From contig NZ_PXOQ01000009.1 in NCBI RefSeq assembly GCF_003008425.1, forward strand, positions 441,501 to 505,500: a stretch of DNA of 64,000 nt. Reading direction: 5' to 3'. A model generated the notes under the pieces. The model was not told the origin of the DNA. It saw only the letters and a program-made list of their open reading frames with translations, and ran no database searches. A program made the translations under genes and the position numbers. Below, piece by piece: positions 9,307 through 18,177 of this stretch. Source of the stretch: Aurantibacter aestuarii. GTDB lineage: Bacteria > Bacteroidota > Bacteroidia > Flavobacteriales > Flavobacteriaceae. Position 1 is the first letter of the stretch; each line of letters starts with the position of its first letter.

Positions 9307-10260
9307 TTAAAGTTCTTTTGTATGGTCTTGTAAAGGTATATCTTCTTCTAAAACGAGTGGTTTAGTGACCTTACCAAATAAACGTTCTTTCCAGTTCGAC
9401 CATTTATATATTTTACCTAAAATGATTAAAAACACAGGATAAAATACTAAAATTGGTATTAAAATTTCCATTAACGTTTGAGTGGCTTGCTCACTAGTAT
9501 ATCTAAAAACTGCATCGGTTTGTAAAGCAGACCAGTCTGATGTTACAAGTAAAGCAGCCATTAAATTATTTCCTAAATGAAAACCTAACGCAAGTTCTAA
9601 ACCATCGTCCATTAAAGTCATAATACCTAAAAGTAACCCTGTACCTATATAAAAAATCATTGTCACAAACCCTAGCTCTGCAACTTCTGGATTTGCGCTA
9701 TGTGCTAAACCAAAAAGTACTGAGGTTATAATTAAAGGCATCCATTTATTTTTTACAAAAATCCCGATTTGCTGCATTAGGTAACCTCTAAACACATATT
9801 CTTCAAATCCAATTTGAAATGGAAAAAGCAAAACACTTATAATAAATAATATAAGAAATTTAACTGGTTGAAATTGAAATACAATTTCTGAAGAATCTAT
9901 ACTGTAAGAAATTAAAAAGGTTACTAAAGTAAACACAACAATAAGCGAGAAAGAGACTAAAATCCGCTTCACATCTACTTTTTTACGTACTGTGGTTAAA
10001 GATAACAGACTACGTTCATGTAAAAATTTAACGCATAAAAACAACAATGCTAGTAAAACCGCAAAAGGTAATAAGTTTACAATTAAAGAAATATTTGTGG
10101 GCATTTGTTTCATTAAATCATATGCTTCTTCTAAATCTTCTGCAGTTGTAAAAAGATAAAACACAAAATTTAATATAAAAATACCTGTGGTTAGTAAGGT
10201 TGTAAACCAAACTTTCCACCATGTATTATCACCTTTATAAGCTTGTTGAATGTAATTCAT
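9307..10260 (-). CDS. CPBP family intramembrane metalloprotease
   Basis: 317 residues with about eight hydrophobic segments. The CPBP (CAAX protease/bacteriocin-processing) motifs are present: FEEYVFRGYLMQQIG, holding the EExxxR motif, then FGLAHSANPEV with the metal-binding His and a later HLGNNLMAALL. Embedded between menC and menE with gaps of 3 and 4 bases, so it must be co-transcribed with menaquinone genes. Its substrate is unknown, and the motif set is that of an active enzyme. Confidence 0.92.
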   Translation of the reverse strand: MNYIQQAYKGDNTWWKVWFTTLLTTGIFILNFVFYLFTTAEDLEEAYDLMKQMPTNISLIVNLLPFAVLLALLFLCVKFLHERSLLSLTTVRKKVDVKRILVSFSLIVVFTLVTFLISYSIDSSEIVFQFQPVKFLILFIISVLLFPFQIGFEEYVFRGYLMQQIGIFVKNKWMPLIITSVLFGLAHSANPEVAELGFVTMIFYIGTGLLLGIMTLMDDGLELALGFHLGNNLMAALLVTSDWSALQTDAVFRYTSEQATQTLMEILIPILVFYPVFLIILGKIYKWSNWKERLFGKVTKPLVLEEDIPLQDHTKEL

Positions 10261-10263
10261 TTT

Positions 10264-11304
10264 TTAAAAATTAAAATCCCATTTTATTTTAGGGTCATAA
10301 GTTATATCACCTTTTACAATTTCTAAAGGTGAAGTAATATTATTAGTATACAAACTTCCAGTGCCTAAACCTTGTGGCATGCTTACATTTTTGGTAAAGG
10401 TATATTGCGAAATCGCATTTAGCCCAACGTTGCTCTCTAATGCACTAGTAATCCACCACCCGCAATTATTATCCTTTGCTAAATCAATCCACTGGTCGCT
10501 ACCTTTAAAACCACCTATAAAACTTGGTTTTAAAATAATATATTGTGGTTTAATGGTTTGTAGTAGTTTTTGCTGATTTGTTACACCAAAAACCCCAATT
10601 AATTCTTCATCTAAAGCTATTGGTAATGGCGTTTGCTCGCACAATTTTGCCATATCTTCTATTTGACCTTGTTTTATGGGTTGTTCTATAGAATGTAACT
10701 CTAAGTCTGATAAACGTTTAAGTTTTTCCAAAGCGTCTTTTGGTAAAAATGCGCCATTCGCATCAACCCTTAATTCAATATCTTTTTTGCTGAAGTTTTT
10801 ACGTATAGATTGAAGTAAATTTAATTCTGTATGAAAATCTATAGCTCCAATTTTCATTTTTATGCACTTAAAACCTGCTTCAATTTTATCCTGAACTTGT
10901 TGCTTCATGAAGGCTTCGGTTCCCATCCATATTAAACCATTTATAGGAATATGAGCCTCTCCACGAGAAAATTTGGATGGAAAAATTTCAAATGGATTTT
11001 TGCTATGTAAAGATTTAAAAGCAGTTTCCAATCCTATTTGTATACTTGGAAATTCTTCGTTTTCATTATATAATACCTCAAAACCTTTATTAATGGCTTC
11101 GCAAGTTTGTTTTAACTGATGTTCAAAATCTGGTCTATCATCTACACTTAAGCCTCTTAAAATTCCACATTCTCCAATACCTTTTTGTCCAGATTCATCT
11201 TCTAAAATGATAAACCAGGTTTCTTTTGTTTTTAGAACCCCGCGAGAAGTCCCGCTTGGTTGTTTAAATTCTAGAATATGTTTTTTATAGCTGGCTTTAA
11301 TCAT
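10264..11304 (-). CDS. menC: o-Succinylbenzoate synthase
   Basis: 346 residues of the enolase superfamily. Dehydrates SHCHC to o-succinylbenzoate. The catalytic lysine pair is in CIKMKIGAID. The metal ligands follow in order: Asp in LRVDANGAF, Glu in SIEQPI and Asp in ALDEELIGV. The second catalytic lysine is in IILKPSFIGG. Lies 2 bases after menA and 3 before the CPBP gene. Confidence 0.95.
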   Translation of the reverse strand: MIKASYKKHILEFKQPSGTSRGVLKTKETWFIILEDESGQKGIGECGILRGLSVDDRPDFEHQLKQTCEAINKGFEVLYNENEEFPSIQIGLETAFKSLHSKNPFEIFPSKFSRGEAHIPINGLIWMGTEAFMKQQVQDKIEAGFKCIKMKIGAIDFHTELNLLQSIRKNFSKKDIELRVDANGAFLPKDALEKLKRLSDLELHSIEQPIKQGQIEDMAKLCEQTPLPIALDEELIGVFGVTNQQKLLQTIKPQYIILKPSFIGGFKGSDQWIDLAKDNNCGWWITSALESNVGLNAISQYTFTKNVSMPQGLGTGSLYTNNITSPLEIVKGDITYDPKIKWDFNF

Positions 11305-11306
11305 TT

Positions 11307-12212
11307 TTACAATATATATCCTACTCCAATTAATAGTGCTAATAACACCGTAGATAAGGCCAGTTTTTTTAATTCTGGATCAAAATGTTCAGGCTGTAGT
11401 ATTGTTTTAACGGTTTTAAGATGAAGTACTAAAGGTATGAAAGCTACCAAGCCTAATAGACTATACCACGAGTTAAAACTAATTACCATAAATAATAGAG
11501 CCGTTTTAAGTGCTATACTTATTAACGCATAGTGATAACGTTTTGACTTTTTAGCTCCCAACTTAAGCGCTAAAGTATTTTTATGGGTTGCAGCATCGGT
11601 CCTTATATCTCTCATGTTATTTAAGTTTAAAACCGCTGTACTTAATAAGCCAATAGAAATTGCGGGTAATAATATTAACCAGTTTAAAGATTTTGTATAT
11701 AGAAAATACGTGCCGCAAACACTTACAAGTCCAAAAAAAATAAACACAAATACATCTCCAAAACCAGAATAACCATAGGCATTGCGACCTACTGTGTATT
11801 TAATAGCGGCTAATACCGCTAAAATTCCTAAACTGAAAAAGAAAAACGAGTATATAAAATTACTTGCGCCAAAAGCGACATAAATTAATATGCTAGCTAA
11901 TACTAAACTAATAATACTAGTTATAATTACGGCTAATTTCATGTTCTTGTACGAAATTAAACCAGAACTAACCATACGCTGCTCTCCTATCCTGTTGGCA
12001 TCGGTACCCTTAATACCATCTCCATAATCGTTTGCAAAATTTGATAAAATTTGGAAGGCAACCGTAGTTAAAAATGCCAAAATAAAAATAAGATAGTTTT
12101 TTTCTCCATCGACCATAAAGTGCGCTAGAAAACTTCCTAAAATAATCCCGGATACCGACAATGGTAAGGTTCGCGGTCTTGCGGCTTTAATATAAGTTTG
12201 GGTTCTGGTCAT
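11307..12212 (-). CDS. menA: 1,4-Dihydroxy-2-naphthoate polyprenyltransferase
   Basis: 301 residues, an integral membrane UbiA-family prenyltransferase with about eight transmembrane segments. It attaches the isoprenoid tail to DHNA. Both aspartate-rich motifs are visible: NFANDYGDGIKGTD near residues 60-75 and NMRDIRTDAATHKNTLA near 195-212. Its ATG is followed upstream by a long heptamer repeat array (12224-12325) that separates it from menB. Confidence 0.95.
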   Translation of the reverse strand: MTRTQTYIKAARPRTLPLSVSGIILGSFLAHFMVDGEKNYLIFILAFLTTVAFQILSNFANDYGDGIKGTDANRIGEQRMVSSGLISYKNMKLAVIITSIISLVLASILIYVAFGASNFIYSFFFFSLGILAVLAAIKYTVGRNAYGYSGFGDVFVFIFFGLVSVCGTYFLYTKSLNWLILLPAISIGLLSTAVLNLNNMRDIRTDAATHKNTLALKLGAKKSKRYHYALISIALKTALLFMVISFNSWYSLLGLVAFIPLVLHLKTVKTILQPEHFDPELKKLALSTVLLALLIGVGYIL

Positions 12213-12223
12213 TTGTTTTAATG

Positions 12224-12325
12224 CTTTTGGCTTTTGGCTTTTGGCTTTTGGCTTTTGGCTCTTGGTTCTGGGTTCTGGGTTCTGGGTTCTGGGTTCTGGG
12301 TTCTGGGTTCTGGGTTCTGGGTTCT
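12224..12325. repeat. Two adjoining 7-bp tandem arrays between menB and menA
   Basis: Five copies of CTTTTGG (12224-12258), one CTCTTGG (12259-12265), then eight exact copies of TTCTGGG (12266-12321) and a partial unit. Both arrays have period 7 and join without a break, so one is probably derived from the other through the intermediate CTCTTGG. The array lies in the leader of menA (start 12212), in the 196-base menB-menA gap. The phrase GGGTTCTGG also occurs at the 5' end of menA (12200-12208). Confidence 0.95.
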
Positions 12326-12387
12326 TTAAAATAAATAATTAGTTTTTGAAAAGGCTTGAACTGAGAAAAACCCCCATAAGTTAAAGC

Positions 12388-12415
12388 CTAAACACTAAAA
12401 ACTAACCACTAATTA
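12388..12415. repeat. Degenerate 7-bp repeat at the end of menB
   Basis: Four units of pattern CTAAnnA in register: CTAAACA, CTAAAAA, CTAACCA, CTAATTA. The last overlaps the menB stop codon. It is the third period-7 tract in this gap and less regular than the first two. Confidence 0.6.
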
Positions 12416-13251
12416 GGAATCCATTTTTTTTCGAAATTAGGAGCTCTTTTTTCTAAAAAGGCATTTCGTCCTTCTTTAGCTTCATCGGTCATGTAAGCTA
12501 AGCGTGTGGCTTCACCAGCAAAAACCTGTTGTCCTACCATACCATCATCTGTTAAGTTCATGGCATATTTTAACATTTTTATACTTGTTGGCGATTTGGC
12601 TAAAATTTCCTGAGCCCACTCATAAGCCGTTTGTTCTAACTCTTCATGAGGTATAACCGCATTAACCATACCCATATCAAAAGCTTCTTGTGCCGAATAG
12701 TTTCTTCCTAAGAAAAAGATTTCTCGTGCCTTCTTTTGCCCAACCATTTTTGCTAAATAAGCCGAGCCATAACCACCGTCAAAACTGGTAACATCAGCAT
12801 CCGTTTGCTTAAAAATAGCGTGTTCTTTACTCGCCAAGGTTAAATCGCAAACCACATGCAAGCTATGTCCGCCTCCAACTGCCCAACCTGGAACTACTGC
12901 AATAACAGCTTTTGGCATAAAACGAATTAATCGTTGAGCCTCTAAAATATTTAATCTATGGTAACCATCATTTCCTACATAACCTTTCTCTCCACGAGCA
13001 TTCTGGTCGCCACCAGAACAGAAACTGTACACACCATCTTTTGGGCTTGGTCCTTCTGCAGAAATTAATACCACTCCAATACTAACATCTACAGTAGCAT
13101 CTTGTAATGCGTCAATAATTTCTGAAGTGGTTTGAGGTCTAAAAGCATTTCTAACTTCTGGTCTATTAAATGCAATTCTAGCCACTCCATTAGATTTTTT
13201 ATAGGTAATATCTTTGTATTCTTTTGCTGTTTTCCAGTCTGGTTGTTCCAT
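12409..13251 (-). CDS. menB: 1,4-Dihydroxy-2-naphthoyl-CoA synthase
   Basis: 280 residues from the ATG at 13251. The frame extends 18 bases further to another ATG, but family members begin at MEQPDWKTAKEY. A crotonase-fold enzyme that closes the second ring of the naphthoate. Visible are FNRPEVRNAFRP, the oxyanion-hole segment SGGDQNARG, AVVPGWAVGGGHSLH and the active-site loop DADVTSFDGGYGS. The 3' end lies next to period-7 repeats. Confidence 0.97.
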   Translation of the reverse strand: MEQPDWKTAKEYKDITYKKSNGVARIAFNRPEVRNAFRPQTTSEIIDALQDATVDVSIGVVLISAEGPSPKDGVYSFCSGGDQNARGEKGYVGNDGYHRLNILEAQRLIRFMPKAVIAVVPGWAVGGGHSLHVVCDLTLASKEHAIFKQTDADVTSFDGGYGSAYLAKMVGQKKAREIFFLGRNYSAQEAFDMGMVNAVIPHEELEQTAYEWAQEILAKSPTSIKMLKYAMNLTDDGMVGQQVFAGEATRLAYMTDEAKEGRNAFLEKRAPNFEKKWIPN

Positions 13252-13303
13252 TTTTAGTATTTTTATCAAAAATAAATCATTTTAAATAAATAGCTCTTTC
13301 AAT

Positions 13304-14398
13304 ATGAAAAAATATAGCTTAATTGTTGCCTTTAGTCTTGTTACAGTGTTTGCATTCTCACAGACAAGAACTTTTACACCAATAGTAGATTTAGAAACTA
13401 CAGACGTTATTAGTCAAGGTAATACTGGTACCTGCTGGAGTTTCTCTGCATCATCTTTTTTAGAAAGTGAAATTATGAGAATTAATAAAAAAAAGGTAGA
13501 TTTATCTGAAATGTTTAATGTACGCCACACTTATGACGATAAAGCCTGGAATTATGTAATGAGACAAGGCAAGTTACAGTTTAGTCAAGGTGGATTAGGA
13601 CATGATGTTATTAATAGTGTTGCCAAAAATGGTTTTGTTCCAAATACATTTTATACCGGACTAAAGGAAAATGAATTTAAGCATAATCATGCCGATTTAG
13701 TTGATTCTTTAAAACCTATATTAGACCAATATATTGCTAAAGACATTAAAGATTGGAAAACTCCTGTAACTAAAGTTTTAAATGATAAATTAGGAGAGCC
13801 TACAACCAGTTTCTTATATGAAGGCAAAACTTATACCCCGCAAAGTTTTATGGCTTCACTTAAAATACAGCCAGAACACTATGTAAGTTTAACCTCTTTT
13901 AATCATGCGCCCTACTACACTAGTTTTGTACTTAATATTCCTGATAATTTTTCTAATGGTAGTTTTTATAACGTCACTTTAGACGAGTTAGTTGAAACTA
14001 CTCTTGAAGCCTTAAAAAATGGCTATACTATAGAATTGGATTGCGACGTAAGCGAAAAAACCTTCTCTTCTAAAGATGGTATTGCTATTTTACCAACAGA
14101 GCCAACAAAAGATCTAATGACATTAACAACCGAGATTAATGTTACACAAGATTTAAGACAGCAAGAGTTTGAAAATTACAATACAACAGACGACCATTTA
14201 ATGCATATTACTGGGTTTTTAAAAGACCAGAACGGTCAACTGTTTTTTAAAGTAAAAAACTCTTGGGGAACAACCTATGCAGGAAACAATGGTTATATTT
14301 ATATGAGTGAAGCTTATTTTAGAATGAAAACTATCTCTATTTTATTGCACAAAGATGGTATTCCTAAAACAGTTGCAAAAAAGCTTAATATGAAATAA
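13304..14398 (+). CDS. Secreted C1 (papain-like) peptidase, PepC/bleomycin-hydrolase type
   Basis: 364 residues with a signal peptide (1-20, ending AFSQ). The catalytic Cys44 lies in QGNTGTCWSFSASSFLESE, the catalytic His in DDHLMHITGF (about 300) and the Asn in VKNSWGTTY (about 320), so the triad is complete. The arrangement is that of aminopeptidase C/bleomycin hydrolase but with an export signal, so it should act in the periplasm or outside. Divergent from menB and interrupts the minus-strand menaquinone run. A terminator follows at 14493-14527. Confidence 0.9.
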   Translation: MKKYSLIVAFSLVTVFAFSQTRTFTPIVDLETTDVISQGNTGTCWSFSASSFLESEIMRINKKKVDLSEMFNVRHTYDDKAWNYVMRQGKLQFSQGGLGHDVINSVAKNGFVPNTFYTGLKENEFKHNHADLVDSLKPILDQYIAKDIKDWKTPVTKVLNDKLGEPTTSFLYEGKTYTPQSFMASLKIQPEHYVSLTSFNHAPYYTSFVLNIPDNFSNGSFYNVTLDELVETTLEALKNGYTIELDCDVSEKTFSSKDGIAILPTEPTKDLMTLTTEINVTQDLRQQEFENYNTTDDHLMHITGFLKDQNGQLFFKVKNSWGTTYAGNNGYIYMSEAYFRMKTISILLHKDGIPKTVAKKLNMK

Positions 14399-14492
14399 AT
14401 TAAGAAAAATTACAAGTAATCTTCAGTTTAGCCGAAGAAACCTACCTGTAATCGAAAAATTTTAAGATTTAACATTTTTACAAGAGTCTTAG

Positions 14493-14527
14493 AAAAGTCC
14501 TTACTTATGTTTGTAAGGACTTTTTTT
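14493..14527 (+). terminator. Terminator whose T tract touches the next start codon
   Basis: A 12-bp stem (14493-14504 with 14513-14524) with an 8-base loop and seven T (14521-14527). The next gene's ATG is at 14528, directly after the T run. It would end transcription of the C1 peptidase gene. Confidence 0.8.
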
Positions 14528-14941
14528 ATGAAACTACGAGAACTACATATATTAGACGATGTTTTGGAAGTATATCCTTCGCAAATAGGAAAGCTCTATC
14601 TCTATAATGATTTAGTGATTCTTGAAGTATTAGAAGGCGTGCATGTTACCTATAAAAAACTAAAGGTTATCATTAATAAAATTAATTCGTTCTATGGAGA
14701 CCGAAAAATTGGGTTTATCTCTAATCGGATTAATACCTATTCTATAGAAGCGATAGATTATCCAAAATTTGCTCAAGCTTTACCAAATATTATGATATTT
14801 ACGGTATGCTATTATAGTTTAAAAGCTGCTTATAATTTAGAATTAGAAAAACGATTTTTAAATAATCCTATACCTAGTTTTACAAGTTTAATTGACGCAT
14901 ATAATTATACCAAAAGTTATATTTTAAAGAAGGCGAATTAA
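14528..14941 (+). CDS. Conserved hypothetical protein, STAS/SpoIIAA-like in outline
   Basis: 137 residues from ATG 14528 (MKLRELHILDD). An ATG at 14507 is in frame but sits inside the loop of the terminator, so it is rejected. The alternation of short strands and helices (LYLYNDLVILEVLEGVHVTYKKLKV, then KIGFISNRINTYSI) recalls SpoIIAA-like domains, but no phosphorylatable serine motif is clear. No signal peptide. The stop overlaps that of the convergent CvfB-like gene in TTAA (14938-14941). Confidence 0.65.
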   Translation: MKLRELHILDDVLEVYPSQIGKLYLYNDLVILEVLEGVHVTYKKLKVIINKINSFYGDRKIGFISNRINTYSIEAIDYPKFAQALPNIMIFTVCYYSLKAAYNLELEKRFLNNPIPSFTSLIDAYNYTKSYILKKAN

Positions 14942-15774
14942 ACCGTTATTAGTTTAATTCCTTTCTCGTCAATCGAAATCTTTTTATCCTTATATAAAGC
15001 TCCAATTGCCTTTTTAAATGTTTTTTTACTCATTTCTAAAGCATCTTTTATAGCTTCAGGAGAAGATTTATCGTTTAAAGGAGAAAAACCAGAGTTATCA
15101 TTTAAATAATCTAATACCTTTTGGGCATTAGGCTCAATTTTTCTATAACCTATTTGATCTAAAGAGATATCTATTTTATTTCCTGGTCTAATTTTCTTAA
15201 CAATACCTTTTAATCGGTCTCCAACATGAACTTCTTTGAATAAATCGTCCTTAAAAATTAGTCCAGAATGTTTATCGTTTATAATAACATTCATTCCCAA
15301 ATCACTTGGGTGAGATACTAAAATTTCGACTTCTTCAAATTCTTCAACCGTAAGCTCAACATTATTTAAAAATCTTTTGGTTTTACTAGAAGCTACTAAA
15401 CGTTCACTTTGTTCATCTAAATAGCAATACACTAAATACCAGCCGCCTTTTTTCATAGGAAAAGCTTGTTCTTTAAAGGGGCAGAACAATTCCTTAACTA
15501 ATCCCATATCTAAAAAAGCCCCATGTTTAGTTACTTCATTACAACGTAACATTTCAAACTCTCCCTTTATAATGTAAGGTTCATCGGTCGTTGCAACTAA
15601 ACGTTCTTCATTATCTAAATAGATAAACACCTCTATAAGGTCACCAATATTAAAGGTTTCAGGCACATAGCGGTTAGGTAACAATACTTCATCGCCTTCT
15701 CCATTACCAAGGTATAAACCTGGCTCGGTATCTCTTAATATTTCTAACTTCTGGAATTCGCCTATTTTTATCAT
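14938..15774 (-). CDS. CvfB-like S1 RNA-binding protein
   Basis: 278 residues with tandem S1-type OB folds followed by a C-terminal winged-helix-like tail (YLNDNSGFSPLNDKSSPEAI...). It opens IGEFQKLEILRDTEPGLYL, as in the CvfB/YitL family of RNA-binding regulators. S1 signatures are HGAFLDMGLVKELF and VGDRLKGIVKKIRPGNKIDIS. In firmicutes CvfB affects virulence gene expression; the role here is unknown. Sits within the menaquinone neighbourhood, separated from DUF2853 by a hairpin. Confidence 0.88.
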   Translation of the reverse strand: MIKIGEFQKLEILRDTEPGLYLGNGEGDEVLLPNRYVPETFNIGDLIEVFIYLDNEERLVATTDEPYIIKGEFEMLRCNEVTKHGAFLDMGLVKELFCPFKEQAFPMKKGGWYLVYCYLDEQSERLVASSKTKRFLNNVELTVEEFEEVEILVSHPSDLGMNVIINDKHSGLIFKDDLFKEVHVGDRLKGIVKKIRPGNKIDISLDQIGYRKIEPNAQKVLDYLNDNSGFSPLNDKSSPEAIKDALEMSKKTFKKAIGALYKDKKISIDEKGIKLITV

Positions 15775-15811
15775 AATGCAAAAATACTACATTAAAATTT
15801 TTAAACTAAAA

Positions 15812-15835
15812 AAGCGCTACATAAATGTAACGCTT
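15812..15835 (-). terminator. Hairpin after the DUF2853 gene
   Basis: Stem of 5+5 bp with one mismatch (AAGCG/CGCTT and TACAT/ATGTA), followed on the minus strand by a T run. Lies between the DUF2853 stop (15864) and the start of the CvfB-like gene (15774). Confidence 0.65.
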
Positions 15836-15863
15836 AAAAGTAAATATGTTTAAACAGTTTATT

Positions 15864-16205
15864 TTATTTGTAAACTGCTTCTTTTTTAAAGTGTTTTGCT
15901 AATAAATAATAAACTACAGCTCTGTATTTATTCTTATTAGAACGTCCATAAGTTTCCATTACAGAATCAATCGCCTTATCTAAGTCGGCACTATCTTTAA
16001 GTCCTAATTTCTTAATTAAAAAATTATTCTTTACAGTAGCCAATTCTTTTTCATCAGACCCAGAAACTGTTGAAGAATCTTTATTGTAAATAGATGGCCC
16101 ACATCCTACTGTCACTTTAGTTAAAAAGTCCATGTCTGGATTTACGCCACATTTTTCTTTTAAATCTGCAGCGTATTTAGTGATTAATTCGTCGCGTTTA
16201 CTCAT
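15864..16205 (-). CDS. DUF2853 family protein
   Basis: 113 residues, all-helical and charged. The phrases DELITKYAADLKEKCGV, VTVGCGPSIYNKDS and YYLLAKHFKKE identify the DUF2853 family, which has known structures but no assigned role. No signal peptide. A TAAATTTG box on the minus strand (16246-16253) lies 41 bases upstream and may be its promoter. Encoded just after menD. Confidence 0.9.
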   Translation of the reverse strand: MSKRDELITKYAADLKEKCGVNPDMDFLTKVTVGCGPSIYNKDSSTVSGSDEKELATVKNNFLIKKLGLKDSADLDKAIDSVMETYGRSNKNKYRAVVYYLLAKHFKKEAVYK

Positions 16206-16288
16206 AATAGTTGTTTTTTATTTTAATTATTGAAACTTAAAGATACAAATTTATTTAGTTGAAGGCTTTAAGATTTGTGTAAAAAATT

Positions 16289-18043
16289 TTATTTGATAGC
16301 TTTAAAATAATTTAATAATACATCATCATTTAAATGGCTTGGTGTAAATATTTCTAATAGTTGAGGCTCATTATTAGTCTTAAAAAAAACAGTCAATTTT
16401 TGTTCTAACTCGTTTTCATTACTTACTTTATTATAATTAAAATGAAACATTTTAGCCAGATGTTGTGCATCTAATTGATGTTTGGTTTCAAAATATGTAT
16501 CGAAATTTTCGGTGTTTTTATGACCTGGTAAAATTCTGAAAATTCCGCCACCACCATTATTTATTATAATAATTTTAAAATTTTTAGGGATGTAATTATT
16601 CCATAAAGCATTGCTGTCGTATAAAAAACTTAAATCTCCTGTTATACAAAGCGTAGGCGTTTTTGTGGTTATTGCCGCACCAATAGCGGTACTGGTACTT
16701 CCATCTATACCACTTGTACCACGATTACAATAAATATGTTGTGTTTTTTTAAAGTCGAAAAGTTGTAAATATCTAATAATACTACTGTTAGCAGATTGGA
16801 TTTGAATATTTTTTGGCAGAGCTTTTAAAATGCTATTAAAAACTTTAAAATCTGTAAATGGAATTTTAGCCATGTAAGCTGCATGGTGTTTGCGTCTAGA
16901 AGCCATTTGTTCAAGCCAAAAGGATTGGTAATTGCTTTCTAAAGGTTTATAATCAGGTTTCCATGTTGAAAAAAACGTCGAAAGCGGCATTTTAAACCAG
17001 TGGTTTAAAATATAAAACGTGTTATTAGCCTGATGTAAACCTAAATGGTAATGTTGCTTTGGTGGGAAGCTTCTTAAAAATTGTTTTATCTTTTTAGAAA
17101 CCACTAATCCACCAAATGTAATTAGTAAATCGGGCTGTAAGATTTTAAATTCTGCCTCTGTTAAAGCACCAATTAATTTATCTATACTAGGAATGGTCTT
17201 TTCATGATAAATATTAGATGTACTTTCGGTTAAAATAAGAACACTTGGGTCGTTTGCCAAAACATTTAAATACTCTTCTTCTATGCTATTAGGTTCTAGT
17301 ACACCTACCAGAACTATTTTTTTTGATGACAGCTGCCAATCCGTTTTAAATTGATCAAAATGGGAGAAGTCTGGATTTATAATTGGAGTTTGTAAAGTAT
17401 TAACCTTTAAAGATAAGCTATGTACTCTTTCATATAAGGGTTCGTTAAAAGGACAATTAATATGAATGGGTAATTTTTCTATCAAAGCAGTATTTAATGC
17501 CTTGTTAATTTCCTGTTCATTATAATCTTGAACCGATTGCTGTAAGCCCAGGGCTTTTTCTAATTTATGCTCTAAGTTTTTATATAGTGGAAGCTCTTTT
17601 TCTGCTTCTATAAATGTTTTGTTAGTTGAGATGTCGTCTTTCAAATTCGCTGCATAAGCTACATGAGTGCCATAAACATCTTTCTGGTTAATGGTTTGAC
17701 CATCACCAATACCTACTTTGTATTTTGGGCGATCTGCACTTAAAACTATTAAAGGGATGTTACTATAAAAAGCTTCTGCTACAGCTGGAAAATAATTTAA
17801 AAGAGCACTACCTGAAGTACAAACGACCGCTACAGGTGCTTGCAGTTGCTGGGCAATACCAAGTGCAAAAAAAGCAGCACAGCGCTCGTCTACAATACTA
17901 TAACATTTAAAGTAAGGGTCATGTGTAAAACCAATAGTTAATGGTGCATTACGGCTACCTGGCGACAATACAATATGCTGTATCTGTTTGGCTTTACAAA
18001 GTTGCACCACTGTTTGTGCTAAAGGAATTTTAGAGTATATCAT
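16289..18043 (-). CDS. menD: 2-Succinyl-5-enolpyruvyl-6-hydroxy-3-cyclohexene-1-carboxylate synthase
   Basis: 584 residues, a thiamine-diphosphate enzyme that joins isochorismate and 2-oxoglutarate. Starts MIYSKIPLAQTVVQLC with HIVLSPGSRNAPLTIGF. VDERCAAFFALGIAQ holds the catalytic glutamate region and CNRGTSGIDGSTSTAIGAA is typical. The ThDP/Mg motif is GDLSFLYDSNALWN. Separated from menF (21083-22195) by the inserted block 18180-21015. Confidence 0.96.
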   Translation of the reverse strand: MIYSKIPLAQTVVQLCKAKQIQHIVLSPGSRNAPLTIGFTHDPYFKCYSIVDERCAAFFALGIAQQLQAPVAVVCTSGSALLNYFPAVAEAFYSNIPLIVLSADRPKYKVGIGDGQTINQKDVYGTHVAYAANLKDDISTNKTFIEAEKELPLYKNLEHKLEKALGLQQSVQDYNEQEINKALNTALIEKLPIHINCPFNEPLYERVHSLSLKVNTLQTPIINPDFSHFDQFKTDWQLSSKKIVLVGVLEPNSIEEEYLNVLANDPSVLILTESTSNIYHEKTIPSIDKLIGALTEAEFKILQPDLLITFGGLVVSKKIKQFLRSFPPKQHYHLGLHQANNTFYILNHWFKMPLSTFFSTWKPDYKPLESNYQSFWLEQMASRRKHHAAYMAKIPFTDFKVFNSILKALPKNIQIQSANSSIIRYLQLFDFKKTQHIYCNRGTSGIDGSTSTAIGAAITTKTPTLCITGDLSFLYDSNALWNNYIPKNFKIIIINNGGGGIFRILPGHKNTENFDTYFETKHQLDAQHLAKMFHFNYNKVSNENELEQKLTVFFKTNNEPQLLEIFTPSHLNDDVLLNYFKAIK

Positions 18044-18177
18044 AGCTGTTGTAAAAATACAAAACCTTTACATTATTAATTAATTTTTAAAATAAGTTTA
18101 ATGATTTTAATTTTTGTTTTTACAACTTATTATAAAATTAATTATGACTACAATTATTACTGAAATAAAAAATTATC

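Noticed and set aside
12224-12325. The array could be taken for a small CRISPR
   Set aside because: Units are only 7 bases, are directly adjacent without spacers, and no cas genes are present.
14507-14527. ATG at 14507 as the start of the STAS-like protein
   Set aside because: It lies in the loop of a strong hairpin and adds only seven residues that are translated from the terminator T run.
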